Below are positions 9,671-23,233 of a stretch of DNA of 64,000 nt, piece after piece. The position numbers were made by a program, and so were the translations under genes. Origin of the DNA: Plecoglossus altivelis (lineage: Eukaryota > Chordata > Actinopteri > Osmeriformes > Plecoglossidae); NCBI GenBank assembly GCA_036571765.1, contig BROE01000014.1:1885525-1949524 (forward strand), given 5' to 3'. The notes under the pieces were generated by a model that made no database searches, was not told the origin of the DNA, and saw nothing but the letters and a program-made list of their open reading frames with translations. The first letter of the stretch is position 1. The number at the start of each line of letters is the position of its first letter.

Positions 9671-11689
9671 GTGAGTACTTCAGTAATAAACAAGCGCTGT
9701 TGTGTGTTATGATGCTTTTTTCGTCTTTTTTTCGTTGCAGGCAAATGCCTAAACTTTTTACGCATTTGCCTGTAGACTGTCCACTATAAACTCACGTGTG
9801 CCGACAAGAAGTCGAGCGATTTTAGAGACGGAGTACTGTGTTGGTCCAGTAGTTTATGCCGAGGGGGTTGCCTGAAAAGCGAGATACATTGTTTTTATTC
9901 ATAACTTTACAAAACATCGAAATGAACACGTTGGTAGAGTACAGTCGGGTTAATAATGATCCGGTGACTGCTCTGCTGTTAAACTGCTTCAAGGGTTCTA
10001 AAAGCAACGGAGAAAATCGGTCAAGGATCTGGCTATTTTTGGCACGCGGTCCATATTTAGAACATAAAAGTAATGCAAGTAATTAATACAAGCAAGCAAC
10101 TGTCGGGCCGCATCACTCCAGCATATGTGAGTTTTACCGGTCTTAACCCGGGCTGTTTAACTTTGGGGTGCGTGTAGGCGTTTTCCCCAGTTGGTTTGTG
10201 AGTTGTCTACTGAACCGTAGCGGCTAAAGCGCTCGGTCTCCCCACGGCGGTCCCGGTGCAGTCAAGTCTACGGTGTCTTTATAGTAGTGGACGAGGTTGA
10301 ACGGTATATTTTGAGAGTGGACATGAGAAAAGAAACATCTCAAACGGAAGGTTAAGGTTAGTATTGCTGTGCAATGGAATCCTGCCAGGATTCTAATCCA
10401 TGTTTATGCTTTAATTTCTCCCATCAGAATTATATTACGATTGTGTACCGATCGCTAAAATGTTCTCTCTCTCTCTCTCTTATATGTGTATTGATGCATT
10501 CAAATGAATACATATTGTTACATACATTATTGTTATTACAAAATGGTACGATTAATGTGTTGCCTCGCTTTGGGGGCCCTGGGTGAATGAATCACAAACA
10601 TGAGCTGTTGGTTTCTTAAATGTACCTGCTACAAAGCTAAACATGGGCACTTTACCGGATCAACGGATCCGTCCAGAACAAACCATAATATCTGGCTGTT
10701 TCATGGGTAAAACCAGATGTAACCAACGGCAACCTGGCCGGGGGCAGTTTGGCAGGAGTTTACTGCTCTGAAGGCACTGACTTGATGAGGCATGAATCTG
10801 CTGATCACGTACGGATAACATGACATGAGCCTTGAGTTCTTCTTCAGCCACTTAACCCAGTAATTACCTGAGTGATGTTTAGTCATGGACCCGAGGAGCA
10901 AGGCGCTCTGGTAGCTACATCGGGGCAGTAATTACGCCAATGGAGTTTTGTCTGAATTGCACACTCATTCCAAGTTATTAATCTCGATCTGTGTCGGGTC
11001 CAGACTTCAGCTTCAATTCAGACTCAGGTCAGAGCGGAAGCATGAAGCTAATGTTTGGATGGGGGGTTTTTCCGTTTGACGTTAGACCTAACTCGACGGA
11101 ATTCCTGTCAGTTCACATTTCTGTTTATATTCAATGGTTCGAGGATTTGATTACCGATCCAAAGTTTAAACCCTCCTCTGCATGTCTCTTTGGATGAAAG
11201 CATCTGCTGATTAAAATACACATTTCAATATTTTGTCCAATACGGATGTCTTGGGCCTGACCAGACCACACAGGTCCTGTGATTCTCAGCCAGGGTTGCT
11301 GGTAGCTTTAGACCCTACACTGTATTTTTCCATCCGTTTTCACACATGCAAAAAGATCTGGCAGGTTATTGTGATTACTGTTACTACGTTACACATTCTG
11401 CCAAGTTAACAACTGTGGGTAGTTAATCATTTAGTAATACGTCTATAGAACCTACAGTAACTCTTTAGTCAATCTATGTAACTGATTTAAGTGTATGTCC
11501 TGAAGTGAGATGGTTATGGAGGTACTGGCAGACTGAAACATTGAACATCTAGTCACGTTCTCCCTGGAAAACACTATGTCCTCACCAGTTCAACCTTCTC
11601 CTCGTGTGATCGACAGAGAAATATGACGCAATAGTCCTTTAAGCAAGCATGAACTTTGCTGGCTGCTGTTTCTCAGAGTCTGCTTCTAA

Positions 11690-12125
11690 GAGAGTTGGAA
11701 TCAGAGGCAGAGTTAAAGGCATCCTCTGTTGGAGCAAGAGGCAGTTAGAGGCAGCCTCTAATGGAGATGGAGTCAGAGGCAGAGTTAGAGGCAGCCTCTG
11801 TTGGAGCAAGAGGCAGAGTTAGAGGCAGCCTCTGTTGGAGCAAGAGGCAGAGTTAGAGGCAGCCTCTAATGGAGATGGAGTCAGAGGGAAGAGTTAGAGG
11901 CAGCCTCTAATGGGGCAGTCAGAGGCAGAGTTAGAGGCAGCCTCTAATGGAGCGGCAGAGTTAGAGGCAGCCTCTAATGGAGCAGGCAGAGTTAGAGGCA
12001 GCCTCTCATGGGGCAGTCAGAGGCAGAGTTAGAGGCAGCCTCTAATGGAGCAGTCAGAGGCAGAGTTAGAGGCAGCCTCTGTTGGAGCAAGAGGCAGAGT
12101 TAGAGGCAGCCTCTAATGGGGCCGT
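11690..12125. repeat. About 35-bp minisatellite with a palindromic core
   Basis: The units contain AGAGTTAGAGGCAGCCTCTA then ATGGAGCA. Each carries the inverted repeat AGAGGC-A-GCCTCT. About ten or more copies are present with indel variants. Confidence 0.9.
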
Positions 12126-12977
12126 CAGAGTGACGATACAGGGAATGGAACATCTCACATCCATGGACCCCCAGATCCATGAACATGCCTGGTTCCTGGA
12201 CCATCCTGGTTCCTGGACCTGCCTGGCCCCTGGACCAGCCTGGACCAGCTACCTAGTCCAAAGGGCACGCTCTCCTGAACAGCTAGATTCTCTATTGGGA
12301 AACGGCAGACATGTTTGTTGTTGGTGATGAGAGCATGCAAATACAACTGAACAAACTGGTGTCCTCGCTGGGTTCATCCCACAGAGCTCTCTGAGACTTC
12401 TGAACGCATCTCTGTACGCTCTTGCTTGGCTTCCCTCACATTTCCAGAATGTTCCCAGAGCTCAGGCGTGATCAGGGTTTAGGCTTCAATGTACAACACT
12501 TTTCCTGCTTAAGAAAAGGTTGTTAGCTTAAGTCTGTGGTAATATGTTTTTAAAAGGAGAGTTTGTGAACATTCCAGATACGGAGTGACGTCTGGTTCTT
12601 ACCTGGTCTTCCTTGTTACTCAGATGGAACTGTCATTCTAAAAAACGCTCCGGGAATTCCAACTGAAGCCGCATACGTTGGTAAAGCATTCCGTTGAGTG
12701 GGAAGAGGGCTTGTGTGATTAAGTTCCCCGTGACAGATCCGACAGCACCACCTTCCCAAACCTTCCTCCTCGTGAGAAGCCATTTGCCTCCAGTAAAATG
12801 GAGGCACAGGACGTGACATGTTTGAGTTTGAATGTTGGCTCTGTTGCGACTGCTAGAGGGATTGTATTGAGTGACATGCATGTCAGTCCTCTGTGAGCCC
12901 TGATCCTGCTCTTTGCCAACTGACTACAAGCTGCCAAACGGGCACCATTCCCAGACTCACCCCCGGTCCCCTAACAA

Positions 12978-13195
12978 TGAACTGGTCATGGATGACTGCA
13001 GGAGCACCCTGGTCATGGATGACTGCAGAGAAACCCTGGTGATGGATGATTGCAATGTTCGGGAATGACACTGGGCATGGATGATATCAATAAAACCTTG
13101 GTCATGGATGATATCAGTAATATCCTGGTCATGGATGATATCGGGAGGATTCTGGTCATGGATGACAGCATTGACACCTTGGGCATGGATGATAA
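12978..13195. repeat. GGTCATGGATGA minisatellite
   Basis: Eight or so units of about 27 bp share GGTCATGGATGA plus a variable part. Overlapping ORFs on both strands (such as repeats of LVMDD) reflect the repeat, not a gene. Confidence 0.85.
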
Positions 13196-13839
13196 GTGGA
13201 ACAGAGACCATGCTGACTGTGTGTTCATCGTTCTTAGAGCTCGTATCAAACCCAAAGTTCTAGAATGTCAGCAGAACCTTTACCCCCTTCTGTCTGCTTT
13301 GTGTACGTCAGTAAGGGAGTGATTTATGGATTGATAAATGGCTGTGTCATCTTCCACTCCAGATAGCATGTTGGGTTGGAGTGGAGTAGGAACAAGCCCA
13401 CCCTGCTAGCAAGCTCCAGCATAAGCAGAGCAGATCCCAAGCCATTCATTATGTAGATTGCATAAGGCCGTTTCTCCCAGCCCAATGAAATCCTCATCCA
13501 ATTAGCGATTGTCCATGTTTACCAAAGCCTCTCTCAGTGCCTGCTGCTATTCATCCGGCCCTCTGACATCAGACAAGCTCTCGTATAGCCTACTTTACGC
13601 TGTTGCGCCCAGATAATGAAGCTGCCAATTAATGAGTGATCAACATGTGCAACAAGCATAGCTACTGAGGTGTGACCACAATGTGATAAGCCATTAAACC
13701 AACTAACAACAAGAGTTGCACTGTTATTCTGTATGAATCTAGAGAAGAAAGCTGTACTGTACAAGAGTATGTTCAACTGCACATACTGCACAGTGCTACA
13801 GCAAACTGTTCAGCCCTGCACCGCACCTTGGGTCATTCC

Positions 13840-14460
13840 TCTCTGCCTCATCCAGCACTGCCTCCTCTCAGCCTCATCCAGCACTGCCTCCTCTCTGCCT
13901 CATTCCTCTCTGCCTCATCCAGCACTGCCTCCTCTCTGCCTCATCCAGCACTGCCTCCTCTCAGCCTCATCCAGCACTGCCTCCTCTCTGCCTCCTCTCT
14001 GCCTCATCCAGCACTGCCTCCTCTCTGCCTCATCCAGCACTGCCTCCTCTCTGCCTCATCCAGCACTGCCTCCTCTCTGCCTCATCCAGCATTGCCTCCT
14101 CTCTGCCTCATTCCTCTCTACCTCATCCAGCACTGCCTCTTCTCTGCCTCCTCTCTGCCTCATCAAGCACTGCCTCCTCTCTGCCTCCTCTCTGCCTCAT
14201 CCAGCACTGCCTCTTCTCTGCCTCATCCAGCACTGCCTCCTCTCTGCCTCATCCAGCACTGCCTCTTCTCTGCCTCTTCTCTGCCTCTTCTCTGCCTCCT
14301 CTCTGCCTCATCCAGCACTGCCTCTTCTCTGCCTCCTCTCTGCCTCATCCAGCACTGCCTCTTCTCTGCCTCATTCCTCTCTGCCTCATCCAGCACTGCC
14401 TCATCCAGCACTGCCTCTTCTCTGCCTCATCCCTCTTTCCCGACTGCCTCGTCCATCACT
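13840..14460. repeat. About 27-bp minisatellite CCTCATCCAGCACTGCCTCCTCTCTG
   Basis: More than 20 units, with an additional CCTCCTCTCTG sub-unit expanding in places. The ORFs of up to 278 codons through it are artefacts of a repeat with few stops. Confidence 0.92.
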
Positions 14461-14939
14461 GTATTTTGAGGAGATTGACTGCACTTGTGGAATGAGAATG
14501 AGCTGTGGATGTCTTTGGATGTTATGCTTCTTGATGTACAGGGAAACTACGTATTGTGGCTACAATTGATCACCCCATTATTTCCTTTTGCCACTTTTAC
14601 CTAATGAGGTGTGTCTGCCGTTTGGCAAGTTTTGTCTTGTAGTCTGTCTTTCTCTTTTTTTTATCACAGATCGGAATCTACAGCACCAGCTACCAACTAG
14701 TTAGCTAATACTCAGTCTGCTTAGATCTCCCTGTATTTGCACTGTTGGGATGAAGTGTTGCAGCGTGACTGACAGATTATTAAAGCAACAAACAGTGAAA
14801 CAAATCATAAATCATGCAAAGCAATTTGTTGTCTCTCGTTCAAACAGCCAGTCACATGACCGGCACGATACCGAAGCTCCACCACCTGATCACGGATGCA
14901 CAGACTCTGGCTCCAAATGACATGACCAGAGCAGGATGG

Positions 14940-15053
14940 TAGCAAGTGAAGTGAAGTGACGTATTGTCAAGTATGGAGACCCATACTTGAAATTTACCTC
15001 TGCATTTAACCCATCCAAGTGCACACACAGCAGTGAGTAGTGGGCAACTGCAT

Positions 15054-15098
<45 letters not shown>

Positions 15099-15320
15099 GA
15101 ACATACACTCGGAGCAGTGGGCAGCTATTGCTCCAGTGCCCGGGAGGCAATTGGGGGTTTGGTGCCTTGCTCAAGGGCACCTCAGTCATGGTATTGAAGG
15201 CAGAGAGAGTGCTGTTTGTTCACAATCCCCACCTTCAATTCCTGCCGGCGCGAGAATCAAGCCAGCAACTTGCAGGTTACAACCCCGACTCCCTAACCAT
15301 TAGGCCACAACTTCCCCCGC
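14940..15320 (-). mobile_element. tRNA-derived SINE, minus orientation
   Basis: Read on the minus strand it starts GGGGAAGTTGTGGCCTAATG then GTTAGGGAGTCGG. This is a tRNA-like head with an A-box-like segment and a degraded B box (GGCTTGATTCT). The body includes the widely repeated fish sequence around CTTGCTCAAGGGCACCTCAG and CATTTAACCCATCCAAGTGC. A (CA)n tract at 15056-15097 lies inside it. Confidence 0.75.
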
Positions 15321-16385
15321 AAGGTAGCAAGATATTTTGGCTTCATTTTCATTCAGTGAGAAGAAGTGGATATGTTTCCTCATGGTTCGTACATGTGACT
15401 ATGACATGGGGTCTTTAGTTAATAGCGATGCTGCTCTCTAAAACGCAGTCTCTCCTAGACAAACTAGACTAGTCTTCTGGCCATTTTGTACTCAGCCAGA
15501 GTGTTCAATGGTTTGGTGCGAGTTGCTTTGAAGAGAGGGCTGGGATATGGGATATGGTTTAAATCGTTTGGAATAAAAGCTAAAATTGGTAGCTTCACTA
15601 AACTTGCCTTCTCCAGCTTTAAGTAAAAAAACGACGCAAGCACACCTCCCATTTTCCCCAGAAATTGTACCCTCTCTCGTTTTTAATGCAACCTTGGTTC
15701 ATGCTCTCCAGCCCACATAAACTGGTCCACTATTGCCATTCTTGTATGTTGAAACTTTTAACACTACCTATTTATTGTGATAACTTTTTGCTCTTCGTGT
15801 TTTTTACTACGTAAATAGACTATTGTAAATTGTTGTTTTTTTGTGTGTGACAATTATTGTATTGACCAGAATGATTCTATGTTGTACTGTGCACATGAAT
15901 GTCTTAGTTTTGCAGCTCCTTGCAGCTCCACTATTTTGAAGTGTGTCCCGAATTAGGATGAAGAGGTAGTGAACAGCCGCGTGTGGTCTCACAGCTGGGA
16001 TGAGAGGGGGGTTGGGGGGTAGCGCAACGAGGCCCACATCTGGCCGCAGCGCCCGCAAGACATTTATTTCTGTTTTAGTTGGCTCAGATGTGGAAGGGTT
16101 AAAAGTTTAAACGTTTCTATTTCACACTCATGTTGTCTTTCACTGTGTAATGTAGTATTTTAAGGTTGTTCGAGCATTCATGGATCAGTTAGAAATCAGA
16201 GGTGTGCTACTCAGATATAGTCTGTAAAAATACCGTGAGACTGTCCAGTCACACTTATGCTCTTTGTCAAAATTACTATTTTAGTAGAGAACCGAATCGT
16301 CACAAACTACATTTGGCATTATGAACACAGTAATAGCACACCATTGAAAGAGGCTTTGTGTAATATAGGCTAATGATGTGATTAA

Positions 16386-16480
16386 TTACTTTAGCTGACG
16401 CTTGTTGTATCAGACATACGGTGGGATTAGAACCTGCAACCTCTTGATCTGCGGTCAATGCTAATGCCTTGCGTTTGGCG
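16386..16480 (-). mobile_element. tRNA-derived SINE fragment, minus orientation
   Basis: The minus strand reads GCAGATCAAGAGGTTGCAGG then TTCTAATCCCACC, a B-box-like end of a tRNA-derived head. The other end has the CTTTAGCTGACGCTT tail found in many fish SINEs. Confidence 0.5.
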
Positions 16481-16642
16481 CTAAAGTGATATTTACCCTC
16501 GGTCGCACCAAGCAAAACGGAAGATCACTTCGGGGAAATGTTCTTACAGTTCAATTAGGCTTTACTTTAAATAGCCTCTGTTGATTAAAATGTTGGCTGC
16601 TCAAATTTGGGCGTTTTAAGACTCAGTGATATTAAAGCTATG

Positions 16643-16730
16643 GCTAGCTAGCTACGTCGGCTAGCTAGCTACGTCGGCTAGCTAGCTACGTCGGCTAGCT
16701 AGCTACGTCGGCTAGCTAGCTACGTCGGCT
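16643..16730. repeat. 17-bp tandem repeat GCTAGCTAGCTACGTCG (5 units)
   Basis: Five near-identical copies, each containing the palindrome GCTAGCTAGC. Confidence 0.93.
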
Positions 16731-17912
16731 AAATCAAACGTTGCCTAGTTTTGACCACAAGCTGTTTCTACAGTATGTGGCACTGGTTAGATAACACTAG
16801 CTGTACCAGGTTAGAACGATGCGCTTAAACAGCTGTTGCATCATTTATGTTTTGTTTGCTTTTGTATTTTTGCTCTTCTAGGCTATCATATGTTGGGGAA
16901 AGTGCGCGAGGCAGGTGGTTCCAATTGTTCTCCTTAATTGTCTGTTTATGTGTTTTTTTGTGCATTTTTCTCTCTAACAATGCCGGAGTGTGTAATCTGA
17001 GTATGTGTGTGTTTCTGCGTCTATCTCTGTGTATCAATATTTATGTGTTTGTGGCGGTCAGACAATTTAACAGAGAACCGATGGCTGTTGTACATTTTTT
17101 ATCAGCATAACATGAGCAATTTTTCACGTAGGAAAAAGCAGACAAACAAAGCCTATTTAATCATCTGCATGAATGTTGCCACGGCATTAGTGTAGGTCGA
17201 ACAGTCTCCTGACTTAAAGGCTACTCTCCCACAGTGACAAGGTACCAAGATGTGAAAATCTGAAGCGGTTAATAGTTCCGTGTTCCTGCAGGACGGCCAG
17301 GAGGCAAAAGGTTAACATGGCCGTTGCTAATTCTCCGTTTGAAGTAACGTTTTGCGTTCATGCAAGCTTGAGCAAAAATCGTCTTAATAAGTAGCAAGGC
17401 AGCGCCGCTGGGCGCTATCGGGGTCCAGACCCTTCTGACGGTCGCCACGGGGATCATTGCACTGTTAAGGTCACAGGGCACCAAGTTTCATTACTCTGGT
17501 CAAGTGTAAAGAGTCAAATGAAAGGCTCCTTGCATGCAGCTTAATCCCTCTATTGATACCTCAAGGGGAGGGCTGTGTCACTGCCTGGAACTACAAGGGA
17601 GCGATTAGACGTCACAGCACAAGTGATCTTGCACGCTCTGATGCAGGTGTCCTTATAACAGTAATGTCACACACAAAACGAGGCGCACTCGTGCTCAAAC
17701 TGATGGGAAAACACACAGAGGGAACTGGATGAGTGGGTTTCACTGATCCTACCATCTTTGGGGTCGATGTTATTCATGCTGGGCTTTCTCAACACATTGG
17801 AGAGGATGGCCATCCTTGAGAGCTCTGGATGCTGTTTCCGTCTGATGAGCTATTTTGGGGATAATTCATAGCTTTGTAACAGCGGTGGTGGAGCCGGGGC
17901 TGGAGCTGTACA

Positions 17913-18305
17913 AACCCCACTCTAACCAAACTACCCCACTCTAACCAAACTGCCCCCCTCTAACCAAACTACCCCACTCTAACCAAACTACCCCACTCTA
18001 ACCAAACTGCCCCACTCTAACCAAACTACCCCACTCTAACCAAACTACCCCACGCACAACACTGCCCCACACGCAATACTACCACGCTCAACACTACCAC
18101 GCTCAACACTACCTCACACTCAACACTACCCCACACTAAGCCCTACCTCATACTAAACACAACCCTACCTCACACTGAAACCTGTTGATGTTAAATCCTA
18201 CCCCTTACCCCATACAGAACCCTACCCTACACTAAACAAAGCCCTACCCCACACTAAACACAGCCCTACCCCACACTAAACACAGCCCTACCCCACACTA
18301 AACAA
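17913..18305. repeat. Two adjoining minisatellites (CCCACTCTAACCAAACTAC and CCCTACCCCACACTAAACA)
   Basis: About eight 19-bp units run to about 18050 and pass into a related, more degenerate CCCTACC/ACACTAAACA array. Confidence 0.85.
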
Positions 18306-18604
18306 ACTTAGGCTGAAGCAGAGTCTGTGGTCTTCTGCATTGTGGAATGATGGAACAGAAGCACTAAGTGCCCCTAGGTCTTATCTTAGGGCGTCTGACC
18401 GTTGCTACAATGATAACAGTGGCGTTGTCAAAATGACTTCATAGTTATGTTTGTTCGGCGGACTAACTTTAGGTTTTGGAGAAGTCTGGCTGCAGTATTT
18501 TGGGGGCAATGTTTACAAGTGTTTATTTGATGCACTCGTGCCAAAAGGTTGATAGGATAGCTACTTTGAGAAGTCCAAATAGACAGGAGGTCCAACAGTG
18601 TATT

Positions 18605-18885
18605 GGTGTGTGTGTGTTGTGTGTGGGGGGGGCGAGGCTGGGAGAGAGGGGGATGCAGCAGGGGAGAGGAGGGCGGAGGCTGGGGGAGGAGAGGGGACTG
18701 CAAGCAGGGGATGGAGAGGGAGGTGGAGGAAGGGAGGGAGACACAGGGAGGAGAGGCGAGCTGGGGGAAGGAGAGGGGGGTTGGCAAGCAGGGAGAGAGG
18801 CGAGGCTTTGGGGGAAGAGAGGGGAGGCAGCAGGGAGGAAGAGGGAGGCTGGGGGAGGAGAGGGGGATGGAAGAAAAGAAAGTGT
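18605..18885. repeat. GA-rich low-complexity tract
   Basis: Purine-rich GGGAGGAGAGG-type sequence. ORFs on both strands are compositional. Confidence 0.8.
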
Positions 18886-19309
18886 AGAAGGCTGACTGTA
18901 GAGTCCTCTTACTGAAACGAAAGAAAGTTCAACATGACTATATTCCAATGACAATTTGAAAGATTGGTTTTGTCTACTAGGTTATGTGTTAAGATGATTA
19001 AACTAGATACTTTCTGGGTTGTAGAAAATCCTCTAGCGTGTACGACTGTAGTCTAAGGCAGCAGTTTTCGACCTGAGAATCGTCCCACTAAGCATACAGA
19101 CATCCTTGGTTTATAGACGAGCACCCCACGATTCAGATGCCAGTTGCTGCGAAGGACCCATGAGGTTAGCAGATTGTGTTTACTGGCCTTGACTGTCAAA
19201 CTATGTGGGTTAAGATGTGCTCTGTGCTATATTAGTCTGGTCTTAGTCTCACCTTCCTGCTTTCTAGAGAAGGTATCAATGACCCTCACTGCTGTGCTCC
19301 TCTCGGCAG

Positions 19310-19424
19310 GCGTCCCCGTTCAAGCTGAACGTGACAACCAAGACACAGGCAGAGACACCGGAGGATCCTCATCATGGCTGTAGCCGGCTGCCCTGATTAC
19401 TTTCTACATCATCCTAATTACCAG
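19310..19424 (+). CDS. grb10: grb10 exon 1 (start codon exon; coding from 19374)
   Basis: The acceptor is at 19308-19309. 64 nt of 5' UTR precede ATG 19374, then MAVAGCPDYFLHHPNYQ, with donor gtacca at 19425. The presence of an acceptor means at least one non-coding exon lies upstream. Confidence 0.88.
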
Positions 19425-22400
19425 GTACCACCGTTCTCGTTGTCTTCGTGGTGAGGTGAGGTGGGGGGGGGTGAGGGTGGGGTGATTGTGGTGGTGATGG
19501 TGTGGTGAGGTGTGTAGTCGTAGGTGGTGGGGTGGTGGTGGTGTGTGGTGTGATGGTGGTGGGATGGGGTGGTGGAGGGAGGGTGGGTGGTGGTGGTGGT
19601 GGTGGTGGTGATGGTGGTGGTGGTGGTGGTGATGGTGGTGTGGTGGTGATGATGTGGTGAAAGTGTGGGGTGGTGACGGTGGTGTTGAGGGGTGATGGTG
19701 GTGGTGATGGTGGGTGGTGGGTGATGGTGGTGGGGCTTTTTTCATGGTTTACTGGAGAGCTTCAAGCGAAGTGTGACAGGAAAGGCAGGGAGGGAGGGAG
19801 GCAGGGAGAGAGGGAGGGAGGGAGGGAGGGAGGGAGGGGAAAGACCTGAAGCAAAGAGCCAAGGCTGGATTTGAACCCAAGCTTCGGTGGCTAAGGCTCC
19901 AGCAAGCACCCACCAGCATTGTTCTTAGTGACGTGGCATGTGTATTGTGTGTATCATAACAAGGCTTAGCTAACAGCAAACTCGCATGTCTCCTTCTCCA
20001 ACGGCACCTGTTGACAGTGATTGGCTTGAGACAGCTGGTGAGTAAACAGTTTGCCACTTCGCAGAACTGGCGAAAAAAAACACAAAGAAGCTAGCTTCAC
20101 ATTAGCATCGTAGATGTGGAACAGCCTCATTTAGCAGCACGGGTAAAACCATTTGAAAGAGAAACCTTCGATGGAAGGCCCAACTTACAGCACAAAGAAG
20201 AGGCTCTCTCCATCAAGGCTGTTGTTGTGCTTCTCAGAAGAGCTCTGTGTGGTTAGACAACTCTGCCCCAGTCAGTCAGCCAGCCAGCCAGCCTCTATAG
20301 ACAGGCGTGGAGGAAGGAGAGACAGGCATGCATGGAGAATGGAGAGAGAGACAGGCATGAAGGTGGGAAAGAGAGACAGGCATTGAGGTGGGAGAGATAC
20401 AGGCATGGAGAAGGGAGAGAGAGACAGGCGTGGGGGAGGGAGAAAGAGACAGGCATGGAGGGGGAAGAGACAGACAGGCATGGAGGAGGGAGAGAGAGAC
20501 AGCTACAGGCTGACCCAAGCATAGCTAGCTACCCAGCTAGCTGTGGAGAATGCTCTCCCTCTTTTTCTCTCTCTCTCTTGCCAGTCTGAATGTACCTGTC
20601 ACGCCCAATAGATTTAGGGGCAGAGCATGAATGAAAATGACGAAGTAGTGAATGGGCCCCTAGCATGGAGGCACATTCCTCTGAGGTGAACACATAGGAT
20701 TCACATGGCGCGAGACTTTGACGTGGCAGAGCTGGGTCTATGGCCTGCTGCCAGGGATTAGAGGGATTGTTTTGAAGGGCTTTCTGTCATTGTTTGTTGT
20801 CCTGGTGCTGCTAGCCTAACCCTGGTGGGAAATAGCAATCAGCTAAGTCACCTGGCTGGTGGAGGTCCTGTGTTACAGACCCAGTTCACCCAAAACATGC
20901 AAGGAGAAGATGTCATGCTTTTCTGTCTTTGTTTAGCCAGGAAAGGCTCATTGAGATCTAGCAAGAGGGTTCCTGGCCATGATAGTCCAGCATTTATCCA
21001 TCCTGTGGATACATTGAAATCTCTTCTGACCAAATTGTGTATGTTTTGTTGTACTCTCACCTTAAACCACCTTTAGTTGATGTCACGTCACCCCATCAAA
21101 AAATACTTGACAATATAATTTGCTTGGATCGCAATAACCAAGTTTCTGTTTTCCTTGGTAAACATTGTAGCTATATGCTGCCATAAGTGTCAGCACCTGT
21201 AGGTTTACAGAGATGGTTGTGTTGAGGCCAAACATACGATATGATATGGTATGGTATGTCCCAATGCTTGTTCTTGTGCTTCTGGTTACAGTCGTGGATA
21301 TTGACACAGTGTCCTGATGTCTAGTTTATCAGATTAAGTCACAGGCACACACACACACACACATACCCATCAACACATGCGCACACACACACACGCGCAC
21401 ATACCCATCAACGCACGCTCACACACACGCGTGCTCACGCACACACACGCGCACATACCCATCAACGCACGCACGCACACACACACACACACACATACCC
21501 ATCAACGCACGCGCACACACACACACGCGCACATACCCATCAACGCACGCTCACACACACGCGCGCTCACGCACACACACGCGCACATACTCATGAACGC
21601 ACGCGCACACACGCGCGCGCTCACGCACACACACGCGCACTGATCGGAGACCTGAACCGGCAGTACAGGCTGTCTTTTCCTCACACCTCATTGGGGGTGT
21701 GAGGAATGTTATTCTCTGTCTCTCTCCGACTCTTCCTCTGTTGCTGTTGTTGTAGGTCTGGATGGATGAGTGGTTAGAGCTTCACCTCAGGCCAAGAAGA
21801 GTGTGTCCCTGACAGGCATGTGCTCCCCTGGCTGACCCTGAATCCACTGTCTCTTTTTAGCACAAGCAGGGGGAGGAGACGGAAGGAGAGAGGCAGGGGG
21901 GAGAGGGAGAGATGGGGAGGGGGGGAGGGAGAGATGGGGAGGGAGAGATGGGGAAGGGGAGAGGGAAAGAAGAGAGGGAGAGATGGAGGGAGGGAGGGGG
22001 AGAGGGAGAGAAAAGGGAGGGAGGGGAGTGAGAGGGATGGAGGGAGAGAGGGCGAGAAAAAAAGAGAGGGAGGTAGAAGAGAGATGTTGGTTTAGTAAGA
22101 GAGAGGGATACAAAATCTGGAGGAGAGGGTGAAGGGAGGCGGACAGGGCCAGTGGTGCAGATGAACTGTCTCAAACCTTTGCATGTTCTTATCTGAGAGA
22201 TGTGTTTGAGGATTGTACTAGAGACTCTGTTGTGACGCTGTGTTGGCATGTCTCTCAGCAGGACAAAGTAGACCGAACCACCAATCACAAAACAGCAGAT
22301 CTGATTGGGCCAAGCTTCCAGCAGTCTACCAATCACAACCCAGCAGATCTAATTGGACCACGTTTCCAGCCCCCCACCAATCGAAATTCCCCTAACCATC

Positions 22401-23198
22401 AAGGTTTGTGCTGCTGTCTATAATATACTCACAGGCATGTGTGATAATTACCCCTGTTACCACATATATACCTCTCTCTAAGGTTATGGCATAAATGTTC
22501 ATTGCATGTATGGCCGATGGCATGATACGTGGGTTGAACTATAGCTACACCAAGACTTTTGTCAGCTCCACCATGGTAGAACTTGACAGAATAGGCTAAG
22601 GCTAGCCCTAACCCTAACACCTTGCAGTTTTCACGACTGCATGCATTAGCCCAAGCGTAGCCCCATACAATTACTCTTAACTGCCATGGACTGCATGTGT
22701 TGTAATGTGATTGTCTGCATTAGAATGTGTTTGTGCACACACACATGCTTTCATGTATTTGCATTGTAGGTAGACATGGAAATACACAGTTAGCAGGTAG
22801 TGATGTCACAGGTCGTATTGAATCATGATGCATACGGGTCCCTGCCATGCTATAGACATACATGCAGAGTCAGTCTAGTATGTAAATAAGTTGAGTTTCA
22901 TGACGCATTAGTGCGTGATAGAAGAAAAGGACATTCTGAACAATGTTCTTCATGGCCTCATATCGTTGAGCGTGCATGCGTGTGTGTGTGTGTGCATGCG
23001 TGTGCGTATGTGTGTGTGTGTGCGTACGTGTGTGTGTGCATGCGTGTGTGTGTGTGCATACGTGTGTGTGTGTGCATGCGTGTGTGCATGCGTGTGTGCA
23101 TGCGTGTGTGCGTACGTGTGTGTGTGCATGCGTGTGTGTGTGCATGTGTGTGTGTGCAGGTGTGTGTGTGTGTGTGTGCATGCGTGCGTGTGTGTGCA

Positions 23199-23233
<35 letters not shown>

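Larger units (their letters stand above)
9671..19309 (+). other. Putative long 5' intron of grb10
   Basis: No coding exon is seen. It holds minisatellites (11690-12125, 12978-13195, 13840-14460, 16643-16730, 17913-18305), a purine-rich tract (18605-18885) and two minus-strand SINEs (14940-15320 and 16386-16480). The rest is unremarkable unique sequence. Confidence 0.5.

Noticed and set aside
13733..14569. 278- and 213-codon ORFs rich in Ser, Leu and His
   Set aside because: Both cross the CCTCATCCAGCACTGCC minisatellite in two frames. Repeat artefact.
19404..19745. Poly-His ORF on the minus strand
   Set aside because: Translation of the GGT/GTG repeat. No conserved protein features.
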